64,000 nucleotides of DNA from an uncultured Mobiluncus sp. (GCF_947087965.1 NZ_CAMUES010000004.1:62001-126000); one strand, 5' to 3'; counted from the stretch's first letter, positions 8,601 through 18,845 are shown. Numbers and translations: made by a program. The notes: a model not told the origin generated them from the letters alone.

Positions 8601-11600
8601 GGTCAGTTTCGATTCGCAACGGCAGTGTATGTTCCACGCTCTGACCCGCGCCACCACTCACGGTGACTTTGACAGTGGCGTTGCCGTCATAAGTTTGGGT
8701 CGGGGCACCAGAAATCGTGACCGTACCTCCGGCGCAGGTGACCGCAAGTCCGGCTACCGGCGGGATGAGTTCACACTTCGCAGTAGTATTACCGGGACCG
8801 TCATAGGTACCGACATCAACCTTTGCACTACAAGTCCCATTGTTAGGCTTTTCTCCTGTGGTGGAGCCGTAACAGATGCCTTTCTTGCCGTCAGGCAGTT
8901 TGTTATTGGGCAGGGTCAGGGTCAGTTTCTTTTCCACCGTGATAGAGAAAGTCTTTTTGATTAGCTGGCCGGAGCCGTCAATGACCAAAACCTGAGCAGA
9001 ATAGGTGTCAGCCGTGACATTATCAGGGATAGACCCGGAGAGTTTCCCATTAGAGAGCATAAACAGACCCTTGTAGTTTGCCGGCACCGGATTGTTCCAG
9101 GTATTAGCTGGAATATTGCCACTCAAGCCGGGAATGGGGAAACACTTCGGGCGAGTACCCTGCTTAATCTCACCCTGCGCTTTGCAATACACCGGGTCAA
9201 TACCCTTGTAGCCGGTATAGCCGGGTCCGCCATTGAACTTGGCTTTCGCGTCAGCGTCCGCCGCGGTCCGAATGTTAGCATCTTTTGTGGCCAGGGAGGT
9301 GCTGAGGCTGCCGTCCCCACCCTTGGCCTCGGCATAGTAAGCCGGATAAGGCGCACCTGGCACCCCGACCGTATCCAACTTCACCGGGTCGTCCGCACTG
9401 TTGAACGGCGGGCCAGCCCATTCCAGCTTTTGCACCACCGGGATATTCACGGTGGCGCTGCGCACGATTCCGTGTCCGTCAGTAACTTTCAGTTCGACCG
9501 CCAGGGACGTGGTCCCCTCGGGGATAGCCCCAGTGTTCATGGATTTCAGCGTCAAGGTTTGTGCCATCTTGGACTGGTCTCCATTTGGCATCGCCGCAGC
9601 CGTAGCAGGTGTGGCCGTGAGAGTCAGACCGTGACTGGCTACCTCTGCATTCGAGCGGTCACGCTTGTATGCCGTGACCTTCACAATCTCGTACTTTGCC
9701 TTACTATCCAGGGCGTAGGTGCCGTCCCAGGCGCTAGGGTTGTTGATTAGGGCCGTTCCTGCTTGTGCCGTTGACGTAATGGTTCCGCGGTAGTCTACTG
9801 TGCCGACCGAGGAAGCGTATTTCCCACCATCGGCGCGAATCATGCCGGTAGGAGTGCTGGTGTTTAGCTGGAGCGGAGAAGCAAACACGCGCAGCGGTAT
9901 CGACTTACTGGCGGTGAGGCCAGTCGAGTCGCCGTTGGGTTTCTTGGTGTTTGCCGTAATCGTGAGGGTAAAGTCCTGTACCCCGCTGAAATCTTGGGTG
10001 GCGTAGTCGACAATGGTGCAATCCGTTGGGGTGTCACACGTGTAAGCCCCGTTGGTGTCCTTGGCAGCTTCGCTGTTAACGGACATAACTTTGAACTGTT
10101 CGGGCAAGCCAGCAATCTTTACCGACTTGAGCGGTGCCGCCGTGGAGTCTTTGCTTGGGTCGACCAACCACGTCATCACCGGAATGCCCGGTTTAGAGTT
10201 ATTGCCCAAAGTGACGTTGGTGAAGTCCAGGCCTTGCCAGGCGTAGCGTTCCCGTTCACTCGTATTGAACTTCGGCTGACGGCTATCGGTGACGATGAAA
10301 GTGAAATCTTTAGTCGTGGTTAAACCATTGTGGTCCGTGACTTTAACCTGGCAGGTCGTGGTTCCGCCCTCAGTAAAGGCGTCTGCGGACACCTTAATCG
10401 TGGCGCCGTCCGCCGTCACCTTGTCATTGTTCGGGTCGCAACTCGTTAGTTTGACCGTGTCAATCTTTCCAGACCCGCCGGTCACCCCAATACTGATGTC
10501 TGCCGCTTGCCCGACCTCGACAGTGGCACTGGGTACCGTAATAGCAGGCACGCGGGTATCTTTCACGGTGAAGGCAACCGTCTGAGGACCAATCTGGTCA
10601 CCACCAGCATTATCCTGGAGCATAATCGGGTAGTTACCCAGGTTAAAAGTGCCGTTGGTGCCCTTTGTATCGGGCTTTCCGGGTTTGAGGGTGCCCACGA
10701 GTTTCCCGTCAGGGGTCAAAGCCAGGCCGGTATCGTCCAGCGGATAGTTCCCCTGCGAATCAGGCTGGACGTTCTCAATGGAGTACTTCCCGGTCGCCAC
10801 TGTGTCCCCGTTAGCGTTCTTGATTTCCGGGACGGGCAACACCTGGTTGCTGTCGGTCTTAACCGTGCCGTTAGCGTCCAGATTTGGTGTGCTGGCATCA
10901 GATGGAACGTTAAAGCTGTTCGGTTTGGAAAATGCCGAAGCCACCCTAATCTGGAAATGCTTGGTAATCGGATTGCTGCCCGGCGCACTGGAAGCCACCG
11001 TCACAGTAACATCCTTGATTTTTACCGGCTCCGTCGGCGTACCGGAAATCTCTCCAGTCTGAGGATTAATGGACAACCCCGCGGGCAAACCAGACGCCGA
11101 ATAGGTAAACTTGGCTTTCTGGCACACTCCAGACGTGTCCAGCCCATAGCAGCTGTCCCCGCTACCCTCTGTCGGAGTAAAGGCAATAATTTCACTACCA
11201 GCGTAGAAGCTATGGCTGTTCGGATTTGGCTCCTTTGCGGTGAACTTTTTATTCACCGGGATTTTCACTTCGACCTGTTTTTTCCCAGATTGCGGAGAGG
11301 AGCTATCCGTCAGGGTAAATTTGGCCGTAGCCACACGTTCAGCCCCATCCTCGGGCACACCCGAGAGGCACACATCGTTATTACTGACTTCCAGCTTCAT
11401 ACCATTAGGCACGTCTGAAATATTGCTAATTCTATATTCCGGTTTTCCACCGGAAACCCCCAAACATTGCGAGCCGTAAGCTTCGCCAATGGTGGCGGTG
11501 GGCATAATGGTCTTGGCTACCGACAATCCCTCGCCAATATGCAGGGTGCGGGTGAGGGTTCGTTCCACCCCGTACGCATCCTTGACGGTAATCGTCACAG

Positions 11601-14600
11601 TATTATCGCTGGGAACAGTCGGTACTGTACCGGTCAGTACAATATCTTCGCCATTAGCGGCAAGTTTATAGCCAAGGCCACTCGGCAAACCGGTCACACT
11701 AACCAGGTCGTAGGGCCCGGTCCCGCCGCTCACGGTCGCTATAGTGGCTGGTTCACCCTCATTTAGCTTCCGGTCTTTGCTCAGAGTCCCGGCATTAGCT
11801 TCCGTCACCGCCAAGTCAGACGCCGTCACGACCAGGTTTTTCACGATGGTGGTGGTTTTGCCGTTTTCAGCGGTGGCGATAATGGTGATGGGGTAGGTCC
11901 CAGATTGCCCAGAAGCAATCTTATTGGGCGAAAGCTTGCCGGTGGCGGGGTCGAAGGTTACCCCTTTGGGTAGTGGCCCCTCAACATTCCATTTTTTAAT
12001 CTTTGGCCCGTATTTGGTCGTACCCTGAGGCAAATCTGTCCAGCCCTTGACATCCTGACCCTCCTTACCAGTCAAGTTTCCACTAGCAAGGCTACTCAAG
12101 TCCGGGATTCGGTTGTCCTTGACCGTGTACTTAATGGTGGCAGGCTCGCTGACGTTACCGTTCGCATCCGTCACCGTCACGCTAAACGTGCCGCCCTCCG
12201 CGCTCGTGACATGGCCAGGGCCGGGCGTTGCTGTAACGGTCAGTACATTATTTTCTAAGGCTAGTGTCATCCAGCCAGGCATGCCGGTGGGAGTCACGCT
12301 CGCATATTGCCCGGAGCCGTCGCTAACCGGTATAACCTGGCTCACTTCTTTGTCGACCTCGGCGTTTATCGTGGTCGCGGTAACCACAGGCTTACGGGTG
12401 TCAGCGATAGAAAACACCAGGTTGGATTTCTTGGTCTGAGCCGGAGAATCCGAATCGGTAACGCTCACCACCACGGCGGCGCTGGCACCGGGCTTCGGAA
12501 TACCCACGAGCTGACCCGTGGACTTGTTTAGGAACAAACCAGTGTCCCCCAGGGCACAGTTGCCGGACGCATCGGTATTGTCGCAGGGTACAGTCAGATA
12601 AGTGTACAGACTGACTCCGCCCGTAACCAAAGACGGGAGCGTCAATGAGTTGCCGGTAACGGCGGATTTGTCCAAGTTAATCCCAATAGTGGGCAGATTA
12701 TTGTCAATACTGTCCGAAACCTTATCCCAGGTCGTTTGGTCGATATTGTCAGGTTTCGCGTTACCGGAAGTTTGTTTCAGGGTCACGCCCCCAGGCACGC
12801 CCCTCGGATTATCGATAAATTTCAGGTCGGTGGCTACCGGGATAAAAGCTTCTACGGTGACGGTCCGTCCCGCCGCCCCAGTCACGTAAATGTTCAGGGA
12901 GGACCCGGGCGCCATCGTCTTGGGCCAGGTTCCGGTCAAACAGATGTCTTCACCCGCCTTGGTGGTCGGGGCGCCATCACACCAATCAGCTTTTAGTTGC
13001 TGGTCGGGATTGGTAACCCCGTCGTTATAGGCGTCCAGCCCTTTCACCCACAGATTGAGGTAAGGCGTAGCGCCGCCGGACACGGTGGCGATTTTAAGTT
13101 TGTTGCCCTCGCCGACTGACTGGTTCTTTTCACCCTTGCACACGTAGTTATCATGCTTATCGGGTCCGCTCGTGGGCTTCACGCACGTGGTAGCGAGCTG
13201 CAACAGCGGGTGAATGACCAGCGTTTTCTCTGCATCTGTGGGCAGGCCAGCTTTATGCTGGGCGCTGTCGGTGACCTCCAGTTTAGACAGGTCAATAGTG
13301 CCCGCCACCTTTGGAGTTCCGGTGACACGCCCGTCACGTTCCAGGCACAGCCCCGAATCCTTGTTGTCTGTGGTGTACAAGGCCCATCCGGTACAGCTGA
13401 GCGGAGCAGTAGCTTTCTGATGTTTAGAGTCTGCCGGGAAACTAAATCCGTAGCTACCACTACCTCCCGAGGCGGTAAACCGGAAGGTTGAGCCGTCCTG
13501 TTGCTGATACACCGCCCCTACAGCGGCGCTGGGCAGTTTTTTGTAGCTCGCAAACTCTAGTGGCGGATAAATCGCCGGGGTAAACACCCGGTCGATGCTG
13601 ACCGCGGCATCGCCCGTTCCGGCGGTCACCCGCAGGGTATAGGTTTTGCCGTCGGTTAGCGCGCCAGGGGGGCAAGTAAGTTTCGGTTTGGAACCGTTGG
13701 TATTCACGTTACAGCCGTTGACTGGCTTACCGTCCGAGCCGATAACCTGGTATGTCTTGGTGAGGCCCTCGGCGCCGGTGGCGGGGTTAAAGGTCCACTC
13801 ATAAGCCTGTTCGGTGGTGCCGCCCGGTGCTATGCCCGGCTCAAACACCAGGGTGGTGGGCGAGACGGTAATTTTCACGCTAAACTCAGCCGACCATTTT
13901 CCATTCACACCCAACGCTTTCAAGGGAACCTGGTGTTCCCCGACATCGCCCTTAACCGGGGTACCGGTAAGCGTCCCGTCCGGGTTCAGGGTGACCCCCT
14001 TCAGTCCGGGCAATGCTTGCGCCGTGGCGGGGCAGTTAGCCGAGGCGTAGTTTGCGGGCACAAAGCAATTGATTTTGGGGGAATGCTCGGCGTCAACCGC
14101 CCCGGTCACTTTCGTCGGGGCAGGACTGGAGGAAACCGGAATACCCTGTTCCAGGCTGATTTCGACAGTGTTATTCGCCTTAGGGGTGCGCTGATCCACC
14201 ACGTGAATCAGCAACTTTACCTTAGCTTTCACCCCGTTGGCACCGGTGACGTCCAAGAACACAGAGCCACTATTGCCCGCCACAGCCTGATTGGGGGCTA
14301 TCAGGGTGTACTTGCCGTCAGAGCCGACCGTGAGGGTGACACCATCCGGCAGCACTTTGGTGTCGATTTCATATTTTTGGGGCGTGCCCGAGGGGTCGTT
14401 TACCGGCAAGAACCCGGTGACGGTTTCCCCTACGTTTGCCGTGATGGAAGCACCCTCGACCACATTAGGACGCCGTTCATCGACCCGTTTCAGGTTCAAG
14501 CCGACGTTTATCGAACATCCACCTGTGCATGAAACCGTGTCAGCATCGGTCACTACCACCTGCAGCTGGGGGAAGTCGGCGGTGCCCATAGTTGCCCCCA

Positions 14601-17600
14601 CCAGTTTGCCGTTGCTATCCAACAACAGGCCGGAAGGGCTATGGGTAGCGTCCGCATTGGGAACCTGGTAGCGACCCCCGGAAGTGGCAGCATCCTGCCA
14701 GCTAGCGTTTGCGCTATCGCGATACTGCAGTTTGTAACTGTAAGGCGAGACCCCGCCGGTAATGCCAGCCGCAGAACTCACGTCAAGCAGCGGATTGCTG
14801 GAAGTGTAGGTCGCTCCGCCCTGAGCAGTCGCAGACAGGGTATCTGTTGCCGCCTTGAGGTCAGTGTTGATGCGCAGCTGGAAAGTGACGGTAGTCGAGG
14901 AGCGCTCCGCCGTAGTGCCGTCTTTGCCCCGCAGGTAAACCTTGACGTCCACCCCACCTGGCGTGGTGGTTTCCAAAGGCTTGCCAGTGATTACACCATC
15001 GGCGTCCATGGTCAAACCGGCCGGCAAACCGGCAGCGCTGAAAGTGTAATTCGCGAAGTTCCCGGTACCGCCCGACAGATAGGACTTTACGTCCTGAGGT
15101 CCGTAGCTCAATCCTTTCGTACCATCGGGCAGGTCCGTGCTGATGCCCGCTCCGGGGTCGGTGTCAGCCGCGATTTGAGGCAGCAAAGTCATCTTTAGCC
15201 AGCCCTCCGACCCGGTCAGGGTGGTCAGGGCTTTCACTTGGGGCAGGGTGTATTTGGCGCCGTTCAAGGTGCGGCCATTTTTGTCGGTATATTTCACCTG
15301 CAGGTAATACGTCGTAGCCTTGGACACGTTCGGGGTTCCGGAACAGAGAATAAATTTCCCGCCGCCGGTAGCCGTGGAGGTTTGGGCTGAACAGTTCACC
15401 CCGCCAATAGCGTTTGCATGCACCTCGTGATTGTCGCCGTCATAGACCCCCAGAATTTCGGCATTAGCGTAGGTATTGCGAGGCAAAGTAGCACCGCTAA
15501 CCGTCAATTCATTAGCCGAAGGTTCCCCACCGGAAACCCAAATCACAACGGGAGTTCCGTTCGCGTTCTGGTACTCACTGCCACCAGTGCCGGTGGGCAG
15601 CTGGGCGCGCTGCAAAATCAAGGGCGAGCCGGGGTAAATCTCATACTTCACGGCGGGAGTGACCCCACCGTCCTCGTCGGTGGCTTTCACCCAGAAAACG
15701 GCGGATTTACCCGCTTGGGTCGTGCCGGTGACTTGGCCGGTCTCCGGGTTGAACTTCAACTCGCTCTCAGTGTTGCCGTTACGCAGGCTCACCATCCCGT
15801 CCGTGCCGGGTTCTCGCGCGGCACTGTTGGCAACCGGTTCAGCGTCGAACACCTGATAGGTGAAGTGCCGGCCTTGCCAATCCGGGAAGGGCGAAACCAA
15901 ACCGGAGTAGGGCACCCCGACGGCGGGGAACTTGTCCAACGGGGAGTACTTGCTCACCTCAGAATCCTGGGTCCCCGGCTCTATCTGCGGTTTTAGTTTC
16001 GGCACGACAGTCCAAGGCAGATACTGCACGATGGTGTGTGATTTGCCAGCTTTGTCGGTGAAGGTGAATTTGACCCACAACGAGTGAACCCCAGATTTTT
16101 CCGGCGTACCTGTCAACGTGCAGCCGTCACCCGTAGAGGTATCCCGCGTCAGGTTATAGGGTAGGGAATCTTTGGTGGCGGTGGTGTCAATGAGCTTGTC
16201 GGAAACGACTTCACACTTGGTGAGCTTGACACCTGTGCTCGCCTTCGGAGCCTGCTGAGTGATTTGGAAATTTCCATTTGTGTTTACCTCTCCGGAACTG
16301 ATTGCAAGCTGGATAGGCTTGTACAGGAAACTTTGCGAAGCCAGCACCTGCCATTCGGGGTTATCAGTGATGTTTTCAGGAACGACATCGACCCAGTATT
16401 CCTTAAAAGTGTCATCAGTCAGTTTCGTGTCAAAGGTCACCGTCCCGCTGCCTTGATTGCCTTCTGGTGTAAATGGTTTGGACTCGATGGGGGTTCCCGA
16501 ACCGTTATCGCTCAACGTTCCGGTGTACAGGCGCGCCACCAGCGGGGTGTTCAACGGCAACCGACTGTAATCCACTGTGACTGTGTCCCCGTAGAAGGAT
16601 TGGGTGCCCGCGTCCGAACCCGAATTGGTGCCGTGGGGGTCCAGCTCCATCTGCAGGGGACGCAGCAATACCCGGACGTTATTTGACCAAGTACCCTGCG
16701 GTCCGGTCCAACCACGATTCGCACTGCCGAGGGTGGACTCCAGCGGGGTTCCCCAGCTGTCTACCGTGGTGGGGAAAGGGCTCCAATAGCCCATGCGCAT
16801 TGGCAATCGTTCGAGTTTGACGTTTCCCTTCTCACATCTCCCTTTGAACACCTGGAACTTCATGTTCTTAACATCAACGTCTTGGTTAAAATTAATTTGC
16901 CAGTTGGGGGATTTTCCATCGTCATTTTGCACATCCGTAGTGGGGGCGCAGCGGGCTTCAACAACACCGTTTTTATCTTTTATGGCTGCGACCACTACGT
17001 AATCGACAACTGGGGTATTAACCGGATAGTCTTCGACGTTGGGACGCCCGACATAAGCGTTGCCACCTCCCCTGTTCAAGGTTTGGTTTTCCCAACGCAC
17101 GTAACCCTGCAGAGTCTTTTTCTTCCGGGCCGCCGCAGTGGCTCCAGGTGGTGAGGAAAGGGAAGGCTCGATAGTTACCCTGTCTCCGAGATGCAAATCC
17201 GCTTGCGAATTTGCGACTTTAATGAGCCCGATATTCATCTGGGATACCTGGGTGGATTTACCGAACGGAGCATATCCCCACTGCATCATCTGGCTGGCAG
17301 TCCAGTTGAAATCTTTCCGGGTGGAGTAGCCCTGGATGACCCCGCCGGTTCGCTCCGAAAAAGTCAGACGGTATCCAGGAACCTGTTCGGGGTTAATCCA
17401 CACCTGCAGACGCTGCGCTTTGCCTTCGCCGGGGCGGAATTGTCCCAGTTCTCCGTTGTAGTCAACGAAGTCGCGCATTTTGATGGCATAGTTCGAGGGC
17501 CTGTTAGTTTTCGAGGGGGATGTTGTAGCTGTGGTGGTGGTTTTAAAGATAGGCGACCACGCCCCGTTATTGGCCTGGTAGCGAGCAAATACATGGATAT

Positions 17601-17868
17601 CAGGAATGGGTTCCTCGCCTGCGTCATCAGTCGAACCGGCGCGTTCCCCCGAGAGATAGGTAACGACTTTCCCGGTCACCACCCAGTTATCTTGCGGGGT
17701 AGCACCGGATTCAATCGGTTTGCGTCCCTTCATGATCCAAGTCGGCAGGTCAATCGCACCGGGGAACGCGGCACGTTCCTGCGCCACCGCCATAGTTGGA
17801 AAAACCAACCCCAACAGGGTCAAAGCCAACGCGGTGCCCGCGACAGTCAAACGACGCAAGATGCTCAT
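5635..17868 (-). CDS. Giant secreted Ig-like-repeat surface protein with three C-terminal CWB2 repeats
   Basis: 4077 residues. A Sec signal peptide (basic MSILRRL, hydrophobic core, cleavage near AVAQE) is followed by about 3,650 residues of tandem beta-rich modules. Many carry the putative-Ig (He_PIG) signature, for example GLPAGLTMDADGVITGKP (~residue 945), GLPAGLSINPQTGEISGTP (~2260) and GLVLDSEGNIHGTPIP (~3175). A Pro/Thr-rich linker (~3713-3737) leads to three cell-wall-binding type 2 repeats (~3743-4077: RHGGNDRIDTS, RLGGQDRYRTA, QVGVDRYETA), which attach proteins non-covalently to wall polymers. No LPxTG signal or C-terminal membrane anchor is present. A four-fold ~200-residue super-repeat ending in D-x-R-x-P motifs is described among the findings. 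Paired cysteines are scattered through the modules and could form disulfides. The likely role is adhesion or a surface layer; the ligand is unknown. GGGGGCGGG precedes the ATG. Confidence 0.9.
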   Translation of the reverse strand: MSILRRLTVAGTALALTLLGLVFPTMAVAQERAAFPGAIDLPTWIMKGRKPIESGATPQDNWVVTGKVVTYLSGERAGSTDDAGEEPIPDIHVFARYQANNGAWSPIFKTTTTATTSPSKTNRPSNYAIKMRDFVDYNGELGQFRPGEGKAQRLQVWINPEQVPGYRLTFSERTGGVIQGYSTRKDFNWTASQMMQWGYAPFGKSTQVSQMNIGLIKVANSQADLHLGDRVTIEPSLSSPPGATAAARKKKTLQGYVRWENQTLNRGGGNAYVGRPNVEDYPVNTPVVDYVVVAAIKDKNGVVEARCAPTTDVQNDDGKSPNWQINFNQDVDVKNMKFQVFKGRCEKGNVKLERLPMRMGYWSPFPTTVDSWGTPLESTLGSANRGWTGPQGTWSNNVRVLLRPLQMELDPHGTNSGSDAGTQSFYGDTVTVDYSRLPLNTPLVARLYTGTLSDNGSGTPIESKPFTPEGNQGSGTVTFDTKLTDDTFKEYWVDVVPENITDNPEWQVLASQSFLYKPIQLAISSGEVNTNGNFQITQQAPKASTGVKLTKCEVVSDKLIDTTATKDSLPYNLTRDTSTGDGCTLTGTPEKSGVHSLWVKFTFTDKAGKSHTIVQYLPWTVVPKLKPQIEPGTQDSEVSKYSPLDKFPAVGVPYSGLVSPFPDWQGRHFTYQVFDAEPVANSAAREPGTDGMVSLRNGNTESELKFNPETGQVTGTTQAGKSAVFWVKATDEDGGVTPAVKYEIYPGSPLILQRAQLPTGTGGSEYQNANGTPVVIWVSGGEPSANELTVSGATLPRNTYANAEILGVYDGDNHEVHANAIGGVNCSAQTSTATGGGKFILCSGTPNVSKATTYYLQVKYTDKNGRTLNGAKYTLPQVKALTTLTGSEGWLKMTLLPQIAADTDPGAGISTDLPDGTKGLSYGPQDVKSYLSGGTGNFANYTFSAAGLPAGLTMDADGVITGKPLETTTPGGVDVKVYLRGKDGTTAERSSTTVTFQLRINTDLKAATDTLSATAQGGATYTSSNPLLDVSSAAGITGGVSPYSYKLQYRDSANASWQDAATSGGRYQVPNADATHSPSGLLLDSNGKLVGATMGTADFPQLQVVVTDADTVSCTGGCSINVGLNLKRVDERRPNVVEGASITANVGETVTGFLPVNDPSGTPQKYEIDTKVLPDGVTLTVGSDGKYTLIAPNQAVAGNSGSVFLDVTGANGVKAKVKLLIHVVDQRTPKANNTVEISLEQGIPVSSSPAPTKVTGAVDAEHSPKINCFVPANYASANCPATAQALPGLKGVTLNPDGTLTGTPVKGDVGEHQVPLKALGVNGKWSAEFSVKITVSPTTLVFEPGIAPGGTTEQAYEWTFNPATGAEGLTKTYQVIGSDGKPVNGCNVNTNGSKPKLTCPPGALTDGKTYTLRVTAGTGDAAVSIDRVFTPAIYPPLEFASYKKLPSAAVGAVYQQQDGSTFRFTASGGSGSYGFSFPADSKHQKATAPLSCTGWALYTTDNKDSGLCLERDGRVTGTPKVAGTIDLSKLEVTDSAQHKAGLPTDAEKTLVIHPLLQLATTCVKPTSGPDKHDNYVCKGEKNQSVGEGNKLKIATVSGGATPYLNLWVKGLDAYNDGVTNPDQQLKADWCDGAPTTKAGEDICLTGTWPKTMAPGSSLNIYVTGAAGRTVTVEAFIPVATDLKFIDNPRGVPGGVTLKQTSGNAKPDNIDQTTWDKVSDSIDNNLPTIGINLDKSAVTGNSLTLPSLVTGGVSLYTYLTVPCDNTDASGNCALGDTGLFLNKSTGQLVGIPKPGASAAVVVSVTDSDSPAQTKKSNLVFSIADTRKPVVTATTINAEVDKEVSQVIPVSDGSGQYASVTPTGMPGWMTLALENNVLTVTATPGPGHVTSAEGGTFSVTVTDANGNVSEPATIKYTVKDNRIPDLSSLASGNLTGKEGQDVKGWTDLPQGTTKYGPKIKKWNVEGPLPKGVTFDPATGKLSPNKIASGQSGTYPITIIATAENGKTTTIVKNLVVTASDLAVTEANAGTLSKDRKLNEGEPATIATVSGGTGPYDLVSVTGLPSGLGYKLAANGEDIVLTGTVPTVPSDNTVTITVKDAYGVERTLTRTLHIGEGLSVAKTIMPTATIGEAYGSQCLGVSGGKPEYRISNISDVPNGMKLEVSNNDVCLSGVPEDGAERVATAKFTLTDSSSPQSGKKQVEVKIPVNKKFTAKEPNPNSHSFYAGSEIIAFTPTEGSGDSCYGLDTSGVCQKAKFTYSASGLPAGLSINPQTGEISGTPTEPVKIKDVTVTVASSAPGSNPITKHFQIRVASAFSKPNSFNVPSDASTPNLDANGTVKTDSNQVLPVPEIKNANGDTVATGKYSIENVQPDSQGNYPLDDTGLALTPDGKLVGTLKPGKPDTKGTNGTFNLGNYPIMLQDNAGGDQIGPQTVAFTVKDTRVPAITVPSATVEVGQAADISIGVTGGSGKIDTVKLTSCDPNNDKVTADGATIKVSADAFTEGGTTTCQVKVTDHNGLTTTKDFTFIVTDSRQPKFNTSERERYAWQGLDFTNVTLGNNSKPGIPVMTWLVDPSKDSTAAPLKSVKIAGLPEQFKVMSVNSEAAKDTNGAYTCDTPTDCTIVDYATQDFSGVQDFTLTITANTKKPNGDSTGLTASKSIPLRVFASPLQLNTSTPTGMIRADGGKYASSVGTVDYRGTITSTAQAGTALINNPSAWDGTYALDSKAKYEIVKVTAYKRDRSNAEVASHGLTLTATPATAAAMPNGDQSKMAQTLTLKSMNTGAIPEGTTSLAVELKVTDGHGIVRSATVNIPVVQKLEWAGPPFNSADDPVKLDTVGVPGAPYPAYYAEAKGGDGSLSTSLATKDANIRTAADADAKAKFNGGPGYTGYKGIDPVYCKAQGEIKQGTRPKCFPIPGLSGNIPANTWNNPVPANYKGLFMLSNGKLSGSIPDNVTADTYSAQVLVIDGSGQLIKKTFSITVEKKLTLTLPNNKLPDGKKGICYGSTTGEKPNNGTCSAKVDVGTYDGPGNTTAKCELIPPVAGLAVTCAGGTVTISGAPTQTYDGNATVKVTVSGGAGQSVEHTLPLRIETDLVFKDSTNVKVETNPDGTQKIEVNTIADGNKLTGTKLEVTGGKGEEPYTYYVEDKGGNRVSPVPCPVGVKSTTSKPIACYPIGTTGLVLDSEGNIHGTPIPGGSAEGNFVVADSDTTPRTKKAAITVNIADQRPPQVYDLTINTTVGAASLSGSTQLVAEDPQNPRVDIGSLPSGQQTAAGKHGFSTGKPTGALGTPGGCSVTGSMPTWLTLDAHGAISLASGVSAVPVDAAGQTLQFCVWYVGPNGVNAPKPAVVSVNVTDKRRVTIDSGNGGTTDAKIGNELAPTSNPATLIGTTIPADMVDNASKPITVTKLNSDGTPCTGTSCKFSLNSPNGANFTDTSIDGLRVTGLNCATSGDPRSCSIAVSGTPTPSAAGDHQLSYRITLPNGQTQIISHTLHIPPYNLALSVEPMNPAVVGLDYLQISKPVLAQGGLGSYWFQLWDPKHPVDDASDPKNKAKVGDMDLVTTGNQVKLKWTPTADDLAKASGGNIPVTITVWDKTACNMDPNGPGQNKPGPAICLYKVTKTVNIPLHAAPVTTDIKVPEVTEGTSASSSPVYTGSGKAELSGTIAPGNEHLFTFDPNSGVVTLKDTARPGTYTAVIRVTLPGVAIPFYRNVTFTVKEKPVPEPTNPTPIPTTTPEPRPGVAPISPSTGITYPVRDLDTLVVRHGGNDRIDTSLAVLDFFSAKSSTPTEANNLTVAYADYAGKVSLPWSDTAVLVRDDDYPDALVAGPLAANYNAPILMTPTKQVPRRVVDALRTHGFTKVILVGNPGAISAGAASQLQNAGFQVQRLGGQDRYRTAGAVADHLLAARGQDKSDVYLATGVDYPDALSASSAAIKNVGVVLLTPRRTVDGTSQGWMNSAKAAKVVAVGGPAVAAAERSVHLDEKQVGVDRYETAEKVASAYFPPNPGRIAVATGKDFPDATLAASLTARTGSPLVLTRTDTLTKPTTQFLTRNRASVRKVDVVGGKAAVTEKVRGEIYSALR

Positions 17869-17984
17869 CGTTCCCGCCCCCTTTTTCTTTAAAACTTAAC
17901 TACTTCTCACACTTCAGTATTTATATCGGAACTGCGGGGCGAAATCTTAGGAAAAAGTTGAGTCGTTTTTGGACTGGCCAGGAT

Positions 17985-18845
17985 TTATTCAAAATCCACG
18001 ACCACCGGAGCGTGGTCGGAGGGCTGTTCCCCATCACGTTCCGCAGTATCGATGAATGCGCCGGTCACACGGGAAACCAGGCGCGGAGTAGCCAAGGCGA
18101 AGTCGATTTTCATGCCTTGGTTACGCCGCCAGCGGGCCCGCTGGTAATCCCAGTAGGTCCAGCCGGGAGCGAATTGCCGGGTAATTTCGGTCAGATTTCC
18201 GGGCAAACCCGCGATGAGGTCATCGTGGAGGGTGACCGCGTCACCGACCGTTTCGGGGTCCAGGAGCTTGGCAAACACTTGCCGCTCCGGTTCGGAAACA
18301 TGGGTCGCCCCGGCAAAGTCCGCCATGTCCCACACGTCCTCGTCACAGGGAGCGACGTTGAAGTCCCCCAGGTAAAGCCCCAAACTCTCCGGATCAGTAT
18401 CCAGAGTGCGAATCACGTGGGAACGCAGGGAATCGAGCCATTTCAACTTGTATTGGTAGTGGGGATGACCGACTTCGCGCCCATTGGGAACATAGAGCGA
18501 CCAGCACTCCACCCCGGCCACGCGCACCCCCAACACTCGTGGTTCCAGCTGCGGAGGCTTGGGCGGGACAGAAAAGTACGGTTGGGCGATGGCACCGTAA
18601 AACTCGGTGCCCAGCAGGTGAGCGCTAATCCCCTGGCGCACCGCCACCGCAACCCCGTTCCACTGATTCAAACCGTTGACAAATACTTGGTAACCTGCGG
18701 TTTCAAAAGCGGCGGTAGGGAACTGATCGTTGCGGCACTTGATTTCCTGCATCGCCAGAACATCGATGTGCTCGCGTTCCAGGAACGCCGTCACTCGATT
18801 CAGGCGAGTGCGAATCGAGTTCACGTTCCAAGTCGCTATACGCAC
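17985..18845 (-). CDS. xth: Exodeoxyribonuclease III
   Basis: 286 residues. AP endonuclease/3'-5' exonuclease of base-excision repair. Endonuclease/exonuclease/phosphatase motifs are in order: IATWNVNSIRTRL at the N-terminus, LAMQEIKC with the catalytic Glu, YLGDFNVAP, a NQGMKIDFAL segment and the terminal SDHAPVVVDF catalytic Asp-His pair. The GTG at 18845 is chosen as start because GGGAGGT lies 5 nt upstream and the product then begins exactly at the family's N-terminus; the frame is open further upstream. Follows the HAD-IIA gene on the same strand with a 138-bp gap. Confidence 0.92.
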   Translation of the reverse strand: MRIATWNVNSIRTRLNRVTAFLEREHIDVLAMQEIKCRNDQFPTAAFETAGYQVFVNGLNQWNGVAVAVRQGISAHLLGTEFYGAIAQPYFSVPPKPPQLEPRVLGVRVAGVECWSLYVPNGREVGHPHYQYKLKWLDSLRSHVIRTLDTDPESLGLYLGDFNVAPCDEDVWDMADFAGATHVSEPERQVFAKLLDPETVGDAVTLHDDLIAGLPGNLTEITRQFAPGWTYWDYQRARWRRNQGMKIDFALATPRLVSRVTGAFIDTAERDGEQPSDHAPVVVDFE

